A stretch of DNA of 64,000 nucleotides from Pseudomonas sp. CC6-YY-74. Lineage in GTDB: Bacteria > Pseudomonadota > Gammaproteobacteria > Pseudomonadales > Pseudomonadaceae. The stretch's first letter is position 1, and the number at the start of each line of letters is the position of its first letter. Position numbers and translations under genes: made by a program. The notes under the pieces are model-generated. The model saw nothing but the letters and a program-made list of their open reading frames with translations, had not been told where the DNA came from and ran no database searches. Where the stretch lies: positions 3,014,001 through 3,078,000 of the forward strand of contig NZ_CP019947.1 of the NCBI RefSeq assembly GCF_002025205.1, read 5' to 3'. Positions 30,113 to 38,704 of the stretch are shown here, piece by piece.

Positions 30113-30889
30113 TCACCAGTAATTCTCGACCGCCACCTGGCCCGGCCGACGGCTCAGGCTCAGCTGCAAGTCGCGCTGTTTCAGGAGCTTGCGCGTGTCG
30201 TCGATCATTTGCGGATTGCCACAGAGCATCAATCGCGAGTGCGCGGGGCTCAGGGCCAGGTCGGCGGCGTGCTCCAGGCCGCCGTCGGTCAGTAGCGTGG
30301 TGATGCGCCCAGGCAGACAGCCTGACGCCTGCTCGCGGGTCACCAGCGGCAGGTAGGTCAGCTTGTCGGCGTACTCGGCCAGGTGTTCCAGCTCCTTGAG
30401 TCCGTGAATCAACGGCTGATAGGCCAGTTCGCTGACGGTGCGCGCACTGTAGACCAGGACGATGCGCTCGAACCGCTGCCAGACCTCGAAGTCCTGGAGA
30501 ATCGACAGAAAGGGCGCCAGGCCGGTGCCGCTGGCCAGCAGCCAGAGATCGCGGCCATCGATAAAACGGTCGAGGGTCAGAAAACCGAAAGCCTGCTTGT
30601 CCACCAGCAAGCTGTCGCCAGCCTTGAGGCGACTCAACTCGGAGGTGAACTCGCCGCCGGGCACGACGATGGAGAAGAATTCGAGAAACTCGTCATGCGG
30701 CGCCGAAACCATCGAATAGGCACGCCAGACTATAGTGCCGTCGGCCTTCTGCACGCCAAGCCGAGCGAACTGTCCGGCGCGGAAGCGGAACCCGGAATCG
30801 CGCGAACAACGCAGGCTGAACAGACTCGGCGACCACACATGCACGTCACTCAAGATCTGCCGGGTGAACTTGTCTTCACTGGCGGTCAT
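30113..30889 (-). CDS. fpr: Ferredoxin--NADP+ reductase (FprB type)
   Basis: A 258-aa FAD enzyme exchanging electrons between NADPH and ferredoxin/flavodoxin. The FAD-binding RAYSMVS (residues about 56-62) and the phosphate-binding GGEFTSELSRL are present. The NADP domain has LLASGTGLAPFLSIL and MLCGNPQM. The C-terminus VENYW is the aromatic/bulky end seen in bacterial-type FPRs. It lies convergent to mscL as in P. aeruginosa, where this neighbour is the second Fpr. Confidence 0.9.
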   Translation of the reverse strand: MTASEDKFTRQILSDVHVWSPSLFSLRCSRDSGFRFRAGQFARLGVQKADGTIVWRAYSMVSAPHDEFLEFFSIVVPGGEFTSELSRLKAGDSLLVDKQAFGFLTLDRFIDGRDLWLLASGTGLAPFLSILQDFEVWQRFERIVLVYSARTVSELAYQPLIHGLKELEHLAEYADKLTYLPLVTREQASGCLPGRITTLLTDGGLEHAADLALSPAHSRLMLCGNPQMIDDTRKLLKQRDLQLSLSRRPGQVAVENYW

Positions 30890-30921
30890 ACTTCACGCCC
30901 TCTGCTGTGCCGAAGATCTGG

Positions 30922-31075
30922 CCGGCCGTTAAAAAACGTAGCGAGCGAAGACTAGGCGGGGACGCCTAGTTAAGGCGAAGTAAGCCGAGGACGCGGAGTG
31001 TACGAGTTGTACATGAGCAGTCCGAGGCTAACTTCAACGCGGCATAGCCGAGCGCAGTAGTTTTTCAACGGCCTG
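30922..31075. repeat. 154-bp palindromic element (MITE-like)
   Basis: The ends are inverted: ggccgttaaaaaacgtagcg at the left, and the complement of the right end reads caggccgttgaaaaactac. Internally gaagtaagccgaggacgcgg...gtac pairs imperfectly with the complement of the right half (gaagttagcctcggactgc...gtac). A near-palindromic centre gtgtacgagttgtacat lies midway. A further palindrome, aggcgggg-acgcct, sits in the left arm. There is no coding capacity. I recognise it as a type of intergenic element common in pseudomonads; its class name is not certain. Confidence 0.7.
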
Positions 31076-31120
31076 TCACAGTGTCGCGCAAAGCGCCCAT
31101 AACAAACACCAGCAGTCCAT

Positions 31121-32245
31121 ATGCCTATATTCGTTACGCCCTTTGCCCAACTCGACCTGATCCGCCAGCCCGAACAGCAGGCCGAACCCCTGCAGGCCTT
31201 CGATGCCGCCGACGAATACCTGCTCAACCATCTGCATGAGCAGGGCTTGCCCGTGGATGCGCGCGTGCTGCTGTTCAACGACAGCTTCGGCGCCCTGGCG
31301 GCCAATTTGGCCGGCCAGGCCCAGGTCACCAGCAGCGGCGACTCGCACCTGGGCTACCTCGGCCTGCAGGCCAACCTGGCGCGCAATCACTTGCCGGCAG
31401 ACGCGGCCAGCTTCGTGCCAGCCAACGCAACGATCCAGGGCCCGTTCGACCGGGTCGTGATCCGCATCCCCAAGACCCTGGCGCTGCTGGAAGAACAACT
31501 GATCCGCCTGCACGGCCAACTGGCGCCCGGCGCCCAGGTGATCGCCGCCGCCATGGTCAAACACCTGCCGCGCGCGGCGGGCGATCTGCTGGAGCGTTAT
31601 ATCGGCCCGGTACAGGCCTCGCTGGCGGTGAAGAAAGCGCGCCTGTTATTGGCCACACCGACCGACAAACCGGTCCCGGTGTCGCCTTACCCGAGCCGCT
31701 ATCGCCTGGACAAGCCGGCCATCGAACTGCTCAACCACGCCAATGTGTTTTGCCGCGAAGACCTCGATATCGGCACCCGCGCCTTCCTGCCCCATTTGCC
31801 CAAACACCTCAGTCGCATGCGCGTAGCGGATCTCGGCTGTGGCAATGGTGTGCTGGGCATCGCCTATGCGCTGGGCAGTCCGCAAGCGGAACTGTGCCTG
31901 GTCGACGAATCCTATATGGCGGTGCAATCGGCGCGGGAAAACTGGCGTGCGGCCCTGGGCGAACGCCCGGTGGAAATACGCGCCGGCGATGGCCTGGCCG
32001 AGCAGCCGGCGGATTCGCTGGACCTGGTGCTGTGCAATCCGCCGTTCCACCAGCAACAGGTGGTCGGCGACTTCCTCGCCTGGCGCATGTTCCAGCAAGC
32101 CCGCGCCGCGCTGGTCACAGGCCGCGAGCTATGGATAGTCGGCAACCGCCACCTGGGCTACCACGCCAAGCTCAAGCGCCTGTTCCGCGGCGTCGAGCAG
32201 GTGGCGGCGACGCCGAAGTTCGTGGTGCTGAAAGCGATCAAATAA
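31121..32245 (+). CDS. rlmG: 23S rRNA (guanine-N2) methyltransferase RlmG
   Basis: A 374-aa SAM-dependent methyltransferase with a duplicated-fold architecture. The N-terminal inactive half (VLLFNDSFGALAANL) precedes the C-terminal catalytic half. That half carries the SAM motif ADLGCGNGVLG near residue 236 and the N2-guanine signature CNPPFH near residue 305. Length and gene position favour RlmG (m2G1835 of 23S rRNA); the closely related RsmC is the alternative. ATG 31121 lacks a strong ribosome site. It lies just downstream of the palindromic element. Confidence 0.85.
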   Translation: MPIFVTPFAQLDLIRQPEQQAEPLQAFDAADEYLLNHLHEQGLPVDARVLLFNDSFGALAANLAGQAQVTSSGDSHLGYLGLQANLARNHLPADAASFVPANATIQGPFDRVVIRIPKTLALLEEQLIRLHGQLAPGAQVIAAAMVKHLPRAAGDLLERYIGPVQASLAVKKARLLLATPTDKPVPVSPYPSRYRLDKPAIELLNHANVFCREDLDIGTRAFLPHLPKHLSRMRVADLGCGNGVLGIAYALGSPQAELCLVDESYMAVQSARENWRAALGERPVEIRAGDGLAEQPADSLDLVLCNPPFHQQQVVGDFLAWRMFQQARAALVTGRELWIVGNRHLGYHAKLKRLFRGVEQVAATPKFVVLKAIK

Positions 32246-32441
32246 CCGCGCAGCGTAGGGTGGGTTAGCGGCACAGACACCAGACGCGAAGGCTACAAGC
32301 CTGATTGGGTGCCGCGTAACCCGCCAGATCAAGATCAGCGTCGCCGCCATGGTGAGTTACGGCGCAACAACGATTGGCGCAACACCGGCAACCAGGACAT
32401 GCGCCTACCCTCCCTACGAGAACCTCGCACATCGGCTGCGA

Positions 32442-32594
32442 TCAGGGCGTCCCCATCCCCGCCGCGCTCATAAACAGGCGTAGCAGCCCGGCTACCACGC
32501 CCAAGGCCAGCACGCTGGCGGCCCAGATCGCCAGCAGCCAGCCGAGGCGCTGCCAGAGCGGTTTCTTCTCCTGCTCGTCCTGCTCGTCCTGCAT
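32442..32594 (-). CDS. DUF2474 small membrane protein of the CioAB oxidase
   Basis: A 50-aa protein beginning MQDEQDEQEKKPLWQRLGW, with one hydrophobic helix (LLAIWAASVLALGVVAGLL). An acidic N-terminus, the LWQRLGW motif and the single helix are typical of DUF2474, the small gene following cioB/cydB in many proteobacteria. It is comparable in position to CydX. GAGGAA precedes the ATG, which begins 10 bp after the cioB stop. Probably an accessory subunit of the oxidase (inferred). Confidence 0.85.
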   Translation of the reverse strand: MQDEQDEQEKKPLWQRLGWLLAIWAASVLALGVVAGLLRLFMSAAGMGTP

Positions 32595-32604
32595 GGCGGG
32601 TTCC

Positions 32605-33612
32605 TCAGTGATAGCCGTCTTCCTCGGTCACCTTGCCGCGGAACACGTAGTAGCTCCAGGCTGTGTACATCAGGATAAAGGGGATGATGAACAGCGCGCC
32701 GACCAGGATGAAGCCCTGGCTCTGTGGCGGCGCGGCGGCCTGCCAGATGCTGATCGACGGCGGGATGATGTTCGGCCACAGGCTGATGCCCAGGCCGCTG
32801 TAGCCGAGGAAGATCAACGCCAGGGTCAGCAGGAACGGCGAATAGTGGGCGTTGTTAGCCACCGCACGCAGCAGCGCCCAGGTGCACAGCAGCACCAGCA
32901 AGGGCACCGGGATGAACCAGAACAGATTCGGCAGGCTGAACCAGCGCGCGGCGATCTCGGCGTGCGCCAGCGGCGTCCACAGGCTGACCATGCCGGTCAC
33001 CGCCAGCACCACGAGCACCAGCGGCCGCGCCAGGTCGTGCATCTGCTGCTGCAGGCGGCCTTCGGTTTTCATGATCAGCCAGGTGCAGCCGAGCAAGGCG
33101 TAGGCGGCGATCAGCGCCAGCCCGCAGAACAACGAGAACGGCGTCAGCCAGCCCAGCGAACCGCCGACATAGACCCTGTCCACCACCTCGAAGCCGTCGA
33201 TATAAGCGCCCAGGGCCACTCCCTGGAAGAAGGTCGCGGTCAGCGAGCCACCGATGAAGGCCTTGTCCCACAGATGGCGCTTGTGCGCCTTGGCCTTGAA
33301 GCGAAACTCGAAGGCTACGCCGCGAAAAATCAGCCCCAGTAACATGAACACCAGTGGCAGGTAGAGCGCGCTCAAGACCACCGCATAGGCCAGCGGGAAG
33401 GCGCCGAACAACGCCGCACCGCCGAGCACCAGCCAGGTCTCGTTGCCGTCCCAGACCGGTGCCACGGTGTTCATCATCACATCGCGCTCGCCTTTGCTTT
33501 TGACGAAGGGAAAGAGGATGCCTATTCCTAAGTCGAAACCGTCCATGACCACGTACATCATTACGCCGAAGGCGATTATCGCGGCCCAGATCAGCGAAAG
33601 ATCGATGCCCAT
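32605..33612 (-). CDS. cioB: Cyanide-insensitive terminal oxidase subunit II
   Basis: A 335-aa polytopic subunit of the bd-type quinol oxidase. It starts MGIDLSLIWAAIIAFGVMMYV at 33612 behind AAGGAG. The CydB-family motifs VMDGFDLGIG, PVWDGNETWLVLGG and AFPLAYA are present, with about eight hydrophobic segments. The ATG two codons upstream is a poorer choice. It lies 2 bp after the cioA stop, so the two are translationally coupled. Confidence 0.94.
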   Translation of the reverse strand: MGIDLSLIWAAIIAFGVMMYVVMDGFDLGIGILFPFVKSKGERDVMMNTVAPVWDGNETWLVLGGAALFGAFPLAYAVVLSALYLPLVFMLLGLIFRGVAFEFRFKAKAHKRHLWDKAFIGGSLTATFFQGVALGAYIDGFEVVDRVYVGGSLGWLTPFSLFCGLALIAAYALLGCTWLIMKTEGRLQQQMHDLARPLVLVVLAVTGMVSLWTPLAHAEIAARWFSLPNLFWFIPVPLLVLLCTWALLRAVANNAHYSPFLLTLALIFLGYSGLGISLWPNIIPPSISIWQAAAPPQSQGFILVGALFIIPFILMYTAWSYYVFRGKVTEEDGYH

Positions 33613-33614
33613 AT

Positions 33615-35048
33615 TCAACTCCTTCCTCTCTGGGTGTCGTTATCGTCCAGCCCCTCATCCGCAGCGGACAACGGACGTGATGGCGTGCGCTGCTGCCCAG
33701 GCCCGCCTTCGATGGCTTGCTGGCCTTCGCCGGTGACCGGCCCATTGCGCACCAGGCGCATCATGTAACCGAGCCCGGCGCCGAACAGGGCGAAATACAC
33801 CACCACGAACAATGCCAGGGTCAGGCTCATCTGCGCGAAGCTATGCCCAGAGGAAGCATCGGCGGTGCGCATCAGCCCCTGGATAATCCACGGTTGGCGG
33901 CCGATCTCGGTGGTGTACCAGCCAGCCAGCAAGGCGATGAGCCCCGAGGGCCCCATCCACACCACCAGATGGAGGAACGCCCGCGACTGGAAGAGGCGAC
34001 TACGGGCGCGCAGCCACAGGCTCCAGAGACCGGTGAGGATCATCAGCATGCCGATCCCGACCATTACCCTGAAGGTCCAGAACACCACGGTCGCGTTGGG
34101 CCGATCCTCCTTGGCGAACTCTTTCAGTGCCGGCACCTGCTGGTCCAGGCTGTGGGTCAGGATCAGGCTGCCGAGCGCCGGAATTTCCAGCTTGAAGCGG
34201 GTTTCTTCGGCGTCCATGTCCGGCCAGCCGAACAGGATCAGCGGAGTCGGCTCATCACCGTGGTTTTCCCAGTGGCCCTCGATCGCGGCGATCTTGGCCG
34301 GCTGGTACTTGAGGGTGTTGAGGCCATGCAGGTCGCCGATCACCGCCTGGATCGGCGCGACCAGCAGGGCCATCCACATGGCCATCGACAACATCTTGCG
34401 CAGCGCCGGATTATCGCGGTCGCGCAGCAGATGCCAGGCCGCCGAAGCAGCGACGAAAAACGCCGTGGCGAGGAACGCCGCCGTGGCCATATGGGCCAGA
34501 CGATAGGGGAAGGACGGATTGAACACCACGGCGAACCAGTCCACCGGAATCACCCGCCCGTCGATGATCTCGAAGCCCTGGGGGGTGTGCATCCAGCTGT
34601 TGGAGGCGAGGATCCAGAAGGTCGAGATCAGGGTGCCGATGGCAACCATCAGGGTGGAGAAAAAGTGCAGACCCGGGCCGACGCGCTGCCAGCCGAACAG
34701 CATCACCCCAAGAAAGCCCGCCTCGAGGAAGAATGCGGTGAGCACTTCATAGGTCAGCAACGGCCCGGTGACAGCCCCGGCAAAATCCGAGAAGGCGCTC
34801 CAGTTGGTGCCGAACTGATAGGCCATGACCAGGCCGGAGACCACGCCCATGCCGAAGTTGACGGCGAATATTTTCGACCAGAAGTGGTACAGATCGCGGT
34901 AGACCTCTTGCCTGGTCTTCAGCCACAAGCCTTCCAATACCGCCAGATAGCTGGCCAGGCCAATGGTGATGGCCGGAAAAATGATATGGAAGGAAATAGT
35001 GAAGCCGAACTGGATTCGCGCCAGGTCGAGAGCCTCTAAGCCGAACAT
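33615..35048 (-). CDS. cioA: Cyanide-insensitive terminal oxidase subunit I
   Basis: A 477-aa quinol oxidase subunit carrying the haems. The N-terminus (LARIQFGFTISFHIIFPAITIG) contains the conserved haem-ligand His. GWQRVGPGLHFFSTLMVAIGT, NSWMHTPQGFE and HMATAAFLAT are family motifs. GRQPWIIQGLMRTADA marks the C-terminal part. The periplasmic Q-loop is short, placing it with the CIO subgroup rather than E. coli CydA. GAGGATG precedes ATG 35048. An ANR-type box lies about 150 bp upstream. Confidence 0.94.
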   Translation of the reverse strand: MFGLEALDLARIQFGFTISFHIIFPAITIGLASYLAVLEGLWLKTRQEVYRDLYHFWSKIFAVNFGMGVVSGLVMAYQFGTNWSAFSDFAGAVTGPLLTYEVLTAFFLEAGFLGVMLFGWQRVGPGLHFFSTLMVAIGTLISTFWILASNSWMHTPQGFEIIDGRVIPVDWFAVVFNPSFPYRLAHMATAAFLATAFFVAASAAWHLLRDRDNPALRKMLSMAMWMALLVAPIQAVIGDLHGLNTLKYQPAKIAAIEGHWENHGDEPTPLILFGWPDMDAEETRFKLEIPALGSLILTHSLDQQVPALKEFAKEDRPNATVVFWTFRVMVGIGMLMILTGLWSLWLRARSRLFQSRAFLHLVVWMGPSGLIALLAGWYTTEIGRQPWIIQGLMRTADASSGHSFAQMSLTLALFVVVYFALFGAGLGYMMRLVRNGPVTGEGQQAIEGGPGQQRTPSRPLSAADEGLDDNDTQRGRS

Positions 35049-35195
35049 GGAGCATCCTCACTCAGGTTAATCGGGGCACAACCGTGTGCGCACTCCTATC
35101 GATATGGGAACGCAAAAGGGTGCGATTGTTCTTGTTATTACGGGGTGACACTGCGTACTGGGCCAAGGTAGCCTCAGTAAAACCCAACCCAAACG

Positions 35196-35209
35196 TTGAT
35201 CTGAATCAA
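35196..35209. promoter_or_regulatory. ANR/FNR box in the cioA / MFS intergenic region
   Basis: TTGATCTGAATCAA is a perfect match to TTGAT-N4-ATCAA. It is 148 bp upstream of cioA and 129 bp upstream of the divergent MFS gene. In P. aeruginosa, ANR represses cioAB at low oxygen (established knowledge), so the site likely does the same here (inferred). Confidence 0.8.
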
Positions 35210-35337
35210 GTATTGGCTAGAGAGTAACGCCTCGCCCGACGCTTGCCGCTGTGGTTATTTGTCGCGCACGCCGCTCGCCCAACACACCTGCCATGCTAGG
35301 CTGGCGCCTCTTCAGTAGTTAGCTATCTAAATAAATC

Positions 35338-36579
35338 ATGAGCGCCCACGCCAAGCTACTCCTGCGTCACCAGCGCCCCTTCATCGCCTTCTGGCTGGCG
35401 CGGGTCGGCACCGCCAGCGGTTTCCAGATGCTCACCGTGGCCATCGGCTGGCAGATGTACACGCTGACCGGCAACGTACTCGACCTGGGCTTGGTCGGCC
35501 TGGTCGAGTTTCTCCCGCGGGTACTGTTCATCCTCCTCACCGGCCATGTGGCGGATCGCTTCGACCGGCGCAAGGTCGCCGCGTTGTGCCAGGGCGCCCA
35601 AGGCCTGACCGCTCTGGGCCTACTGCTTGGCAGCAGCGCCGGCGGCCTCACCCGCGAGATGATTTTCCTGATCGCCTTTCTGCTCGGCAGCGCCCGCGCT
35701 TTCGAGATGCCGACCACCCAGGCGCTGCTGCCCAACATAGTGCCACCGGCGCTGTTTCCCGCCGCCGTGGCCGCCTCCGCTTCGGCGATGCAGACCGCGA
35801 CCATAGTCGCGCCGGCGCTCGGCGGCCTGCTCTATGCGGTGGATGCGGGCTGGGTCTACGGCCCCGCCGCAGTGCTCTATATCACTGCTCTGAGCCTGAT
35901 GCTCAGCCTGCCGTCGCGCCAAGTGCCGCTGAAACAGAAGGCTTCGCTGGAGTCGCTGCTGGCCGGCTTTCGCTTTATTCGCAGCCGCCCCGCAGTGTTC
36001 GGCGCGATCTCCATGGACATGTTCGCGGTGCTGCTCGGCGGCGCCACTGCGCTACTGCCGGTATTTGCCAAGGACATCCTGCTCACCGGCCCCTGGGGCC
36101 TCGGCTTGCTGCGTTCGGCGCCGGCGGTGGGCGCGCTGCTGATGTCACTGTGGCTGGCGCACTTCCCCATCGAACGCCGGGTCGGCCCGGTGATCTTCAC
36201 CTCGGTGGCGATCTTCGGCGTGGCGACCATCGGCTTTGGCCTGTCCACCTCACTGTGGTTCAGCCTGGCGACGCTGGTGGTGCTGGGCGCGGCGGACATG
36301 GTCAGCATGGTCATCCGTGGCGCCTTCGTGCAACTGCAAACACCAGACGAAATGCGCGGCCGGGTCGGCGCGGTGAATGGCCTGTTCATCGGCGCGTCGA
36401 ACCAGCTCGGCGAGTTCCGTGCCGGGGTCAGCGCGGCCTGGTTCGGCAGCGTGCCGGCGGTGCTGATCGGCGGCGTCGGTGCCCTGCTGGTCACCGGCGC
36501 CTGGATCAAACTGTTCCCCGCCCTGGCGCAGCGCGATCACCTGCATTTACCCAGCGAACAGCAGGTCAACCAGGGCTGA
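35338..36579 (+). CDS. MFS transporter, EntS-like (MFS_3)
   Basis: A 413-aa, 12-helix major facilitator. ARVGTASGFQMLTVAIGWQMY starts TM1, and the loop GHVADRFDRRKVA is the family motif A between TM2 and TM3. TIVAPALGGLLY is motif C-like, and DEMRGRVGAVNGLFIGASNQLGEF is the TM10-11 segment typical of the EntS/enterobactin exporter group. The substrate cannot be read from sequence; no siderophore genes are nearby. It starts divergently from cioA. Confidence 0.85.
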   Translation: MSAHAKLLLRHQRPFIAFWLARVGTASGFQMLTVAIGWQMYTLTGNVLDLGLVGLVEFLPRVLFILLTGHVADRFDRRKVAALCQGAQGLTALGLLLGSSAGGLTREMIFLIAFLLGSARAFEMPTTQALLPNIVPPALFPAAVAASASAMQTATIVAPALGGLLYAVDAGWVYGPAAVLYITALSLMLSLPSRQVPLKQKASLESLLAGFRFIRSRPAVFGAISMDMFAVLLGGATALLPVFAKDILLTGPWGLGLLRSAPAVGALLMSLWLAHFPIERRVGPVIFTSVAIFGVATIGFGLSTSLWFSLATLVVLGAADMVSMVIRGAFVQLQTPDEMRGRVGAVNGLFIGASNQLGEFRAGVSAAWFGSVPAVLIGGVGALLVTGAWIKLFPALAQRDHLHLPSEQQVNQG

Positions 36580-36589
36580 TCCAGCCCTT

Positions 36590-37465
36590 TCAGTGCAGCA
36601 GGCGAGGATCCTCACTCAGGCGCTGGTAGAGGAAGTCACTTAGCGCGCGAATTCGCGCCACCTTGCGCAGATCCGGGTGACTGAGCAGCCATACCTGAGT
36701 ATCCAGGGCCGGCTCTGGTTCGGCCAAGCGCTCTAGTTCGGCATGCGCCTCGGCCAACGGACAAAGCAGCAAACCGACGCCCATCCCCTGGCGCACGCAC
36801 TCGAGCATACCCACCAAGCTGTCGCTGCGCGCCACCACCTGCGCCGCCGGTATCCGCGCGGCCAACCAGGCGGCCTGCTCGAGGTGGGCCAGGCTCTCAT
36901 CCGGACCCACCCAGAGATGCTCGCTCAGGGCCAGGTGCGCGGGCTGCTCTGCCAGATACGCGGACGCGCCATAGAGCGCGGTCTGAATGCGCCCAAGGCG
37001 TCGACCGATCAGGTTTTCCGGCGGCGTGTTGCTGCCGCGCACGGCAATATCCGCCTCGCGCTGGGTCAGGCTGAGGAAGCTGTTATTGCTCACCAGCTGC
37101 AGCGACACCCCCGGATGCAGCCGTCTGAACTCGGCCAGCAATGGCATCAATAGGCTTGCGAACAGGGTGTCGGTGGAGGTCAGACGAATACTGCCACGGA
37201 TATGCAGATCCTGGCCAAGCAGCTGGCGCTCGGCACTTTCGATCTGCTCGCCGACCGGGGCCAGGCGCCCGACCAGCTCTTCCCCCGCCGAAGTCAGCAC
37301 ATAGCCCCCCGGCAGGCGCTGGAACAGGGCGGCGCCGAGCTGCTGCTCGAGCCGCTGCAGGCGCCGCAGCACAGTGCTGTGGTTGACCTTCAACGCGCGC
37401 GCGGCCTGGCTGACCGAACCGCCCTGGGCGACAGCGAGAAAGTACTGCAGGTCGCTCCAATCCAT
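36590..37465 (-). CDS. LysR-family transcriptional regulator
   Basis: A 291-aa regulator. The N-terminal winged helix (MDWSDLQYFLAVAQGGSVSQAARAL, NHSTVLRRLQRLE) covers residues 1-60, and the effector domain follows (STDTLFASLLMPLLAEFRRLHPG, READIAVRGS, GMGVGLLLCPLA). ATG 37465 is the family start; upstream in-frame codons are intergenic. It is divergent from the doxX-gst pair with palindromes between, so it probably controls them and itself. Confidence 0.88.
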   Translation of the reverse strand: MDWSDLQYFLAVAQGGSVSQAARALKVNHSTVLRRLQRLEQQLGAALFQRLPGGYVLTSAGEELVGRLAPVGEQIESAERQLLGQDLHIRGSIRLTSTDTLFASLLMPLLAEFRRLHPGVSLQLVSNNSFLSLTQREADIAVRGSNTPPENLIGRRLGRIQTALYGASAYLAEQPAHLALSEHLWVGPDESLAHLEQAAWLAARIPAAQVVARSDSLVGMLECVRQGMGVGLLLCPLAEAHAELERLAEPEPALDTQVWLLSHPDLRKVARIRALSDFLYQRLSEDPRLLH

Positions 37466-37467
37466 CC

Positions 37468-37505
37468 TATGCAAATCCGCATAACCGTTTCGCAGATATT
37501 GCGAA
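37468..37505. promoter_or_regulatory. Candidate LysR operator palindromes
   Basis: Two inverted repeats, TATGCaaatccGCATA (37468-37483) and TTCGCAgatatTGCGAA (37489-37505), lie beside the LysR start codon and 70-105 bp upstream of doxX. Their location between divergent genes is typical for LysR binding (T-N11-A). Not tested. Confidence 0.5.
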
Positions 37506-37573
37506 TTTATCCGCCAAATTGCAAAGCATAGGCTGACTTCAACGGCACCACTGCCCCGTGTGGAGAACTCACC

Positions 37574-37990
37574 ATGCCTCGCTTCGCCAACACCCATTAC
37601 CCGGCCAGCGCCAGCCTATTGCTGCGCGTCGCCCTGGCCAGCATGTGGATCAGCCACGGCCTGATCCTCAAACTGCTCACCTTCGGTGTCGCCGGGTTGG
37701 CCGCCTGGCTGGTCAGCATCGGCCTGCCAGGGGCCCTGGCCCTGCCACTGATCATCGCCGAAAGCGCCGGCGGCCTGTTGATTCTGCTCGGCTGGCATGG
37801 CCGCTGGGTATCTCTGGCGCTGCTGCCGATCCTGCTCGGCGCGCTGCTGGTGCATGCCGGCAACGGCTGGGTATTTTCCAACCCCAATGGTGGCTGGGAA
37901 TACCCCTTGTTCCTCGCCCTGATGTCGCTGGTGCACCTGCTGCTCGGCGACGGCCAGTGGGCCGTTAAACCCGAAGGAGTCACGCCATGA
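37574..37990 (+). CDS. DoxX family membrane protein
   Basis: A 138-aa protein with four hydrophobic segments. LLLRVALASMWISHGLILKL and the ESAGGLLILLG segment are DoxX-like. The ribosome site is TGGAGAACTCACC. Its stop overlaps the start of the GST gene by 4 bp (ATGA), so both are co-translated. DoxX proteins often associate with redox or thiol-stress functions, consistent with a GST partner (inferred). Confidence 0.85.
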   Translation: MPRFANTHYPASASLLLRVALASMWISHGLILKLLTFGVAGLAAWLVSIGLPGALALPLIIAESAGGLLILLGWHGRWVSLALLPILLGALLVHAGNGWVFSNPNGGWEYPLFLALMSLVHLLLGDGQWAVKPEGVTP

Positions 37991-38694
37991 CCGCCAGCCT
38001 CGAACTGATCAGCCATCCGCTCTGCCCCTATGTACAGCGCGCCGCCATAGTGCTGGCGGAAAAGCGCGTGCCCTTCGAGCGGCGTGACATCGACCTGGCG
38101 GACAAACCGGACTGGTTTATTGCCCTGTCACCACTGGGGCGGGTACCGGTACTGCGCACCGAACAGGGCGTGCTGTTCGAATCGGCGGTAATCGCCGAGT
38201 TCCTCGACGAGACCCAGGCACCAGCGCTGCACCCGCAAGATGCCTTCGCCCGCGCCCGCCATCGGTCGTGGATCGAATTCGCCTCGGCGCTGCTGACTGA
38301 CATCGCGCGCTTGTATAACGCCGCCGATGCTCAGGCCCTGGACACCCAACGGCAAGTCTTGCGCCAGCGCTTCGAGCAGCTGGAGAACGCCTTAACGCTC
38401 GGCCCCTGGTTCGCCGGCGCGCATTTCTCCCTGGTGGATGCAGCCTTCGCCCCGGTATTTCGCTACTGGCTAGCCTTCGACCGGATCGCCGACTTCGATC
38501 TATTCAATGGCCTGGAAAAACTGACGCCCTGGCGTCAGGCACTGTCCCAGCGACCGTCGGTAATTGCCGCAGCGCCGGCGGATTATGCCGAGCGCCTGTG
38601 GCAGTTCCTCGCTCGCCGCGACAGCCAGTTGGCGCGCCTGCTTGGGCAACTGGACACGCGCGAACCCGCGCTGGCACCCCACCCGTCAACCTAG
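37987..38694 (+). CDS. Glutathione S-transferase family protein
   Basis: A 235-aa cytosolic GST-fold protein. The N-terminal thioredoxin-like domain has HPLCPYVQRAAIVLAEK, where a Cys sits at the active-site position as in omega/beta-type GSTs. SPLGRVPVL (cis-proline) and FESAVIAEFLDE (glutathione gamma-Glu binding) follow. A helical C-terminal domain ends near residue 215. Overlaps doxX by 4 bp. Substrate unknown; a thiol-transferase or deglutathionylase role is plausible because of the Cys. Confidence 0.88.
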   Translation: MTASLELISHPLCPYVQRAAIVLAEKRVPFERRDIDLADKPDWFIALSPLGRVPVLRTEQGVLFESAVIAEFLDETQAPALHPQDAFARARHRSWIEFASALLTDIARLYNAADAQALDTQRQVLRQRFEQLENALTLGPWFAGAHFSLVDAAFAPVFRYWLAFDRIADFDLFNGLEKLTPWRQALSQRPSVIAAAPADYAERLWQFLARRDSQLARLLGQLDTREPALAPHPST

Positions 38695-38704
38695 CACGGC
38701 GTCC

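Noticed and set aside
30922..31075. Integron attC site or riboswitch
   Set aside because: No integrase or cassette structure, and no known riboswitch core; symmetry is better explained as an inverted-repeat element.
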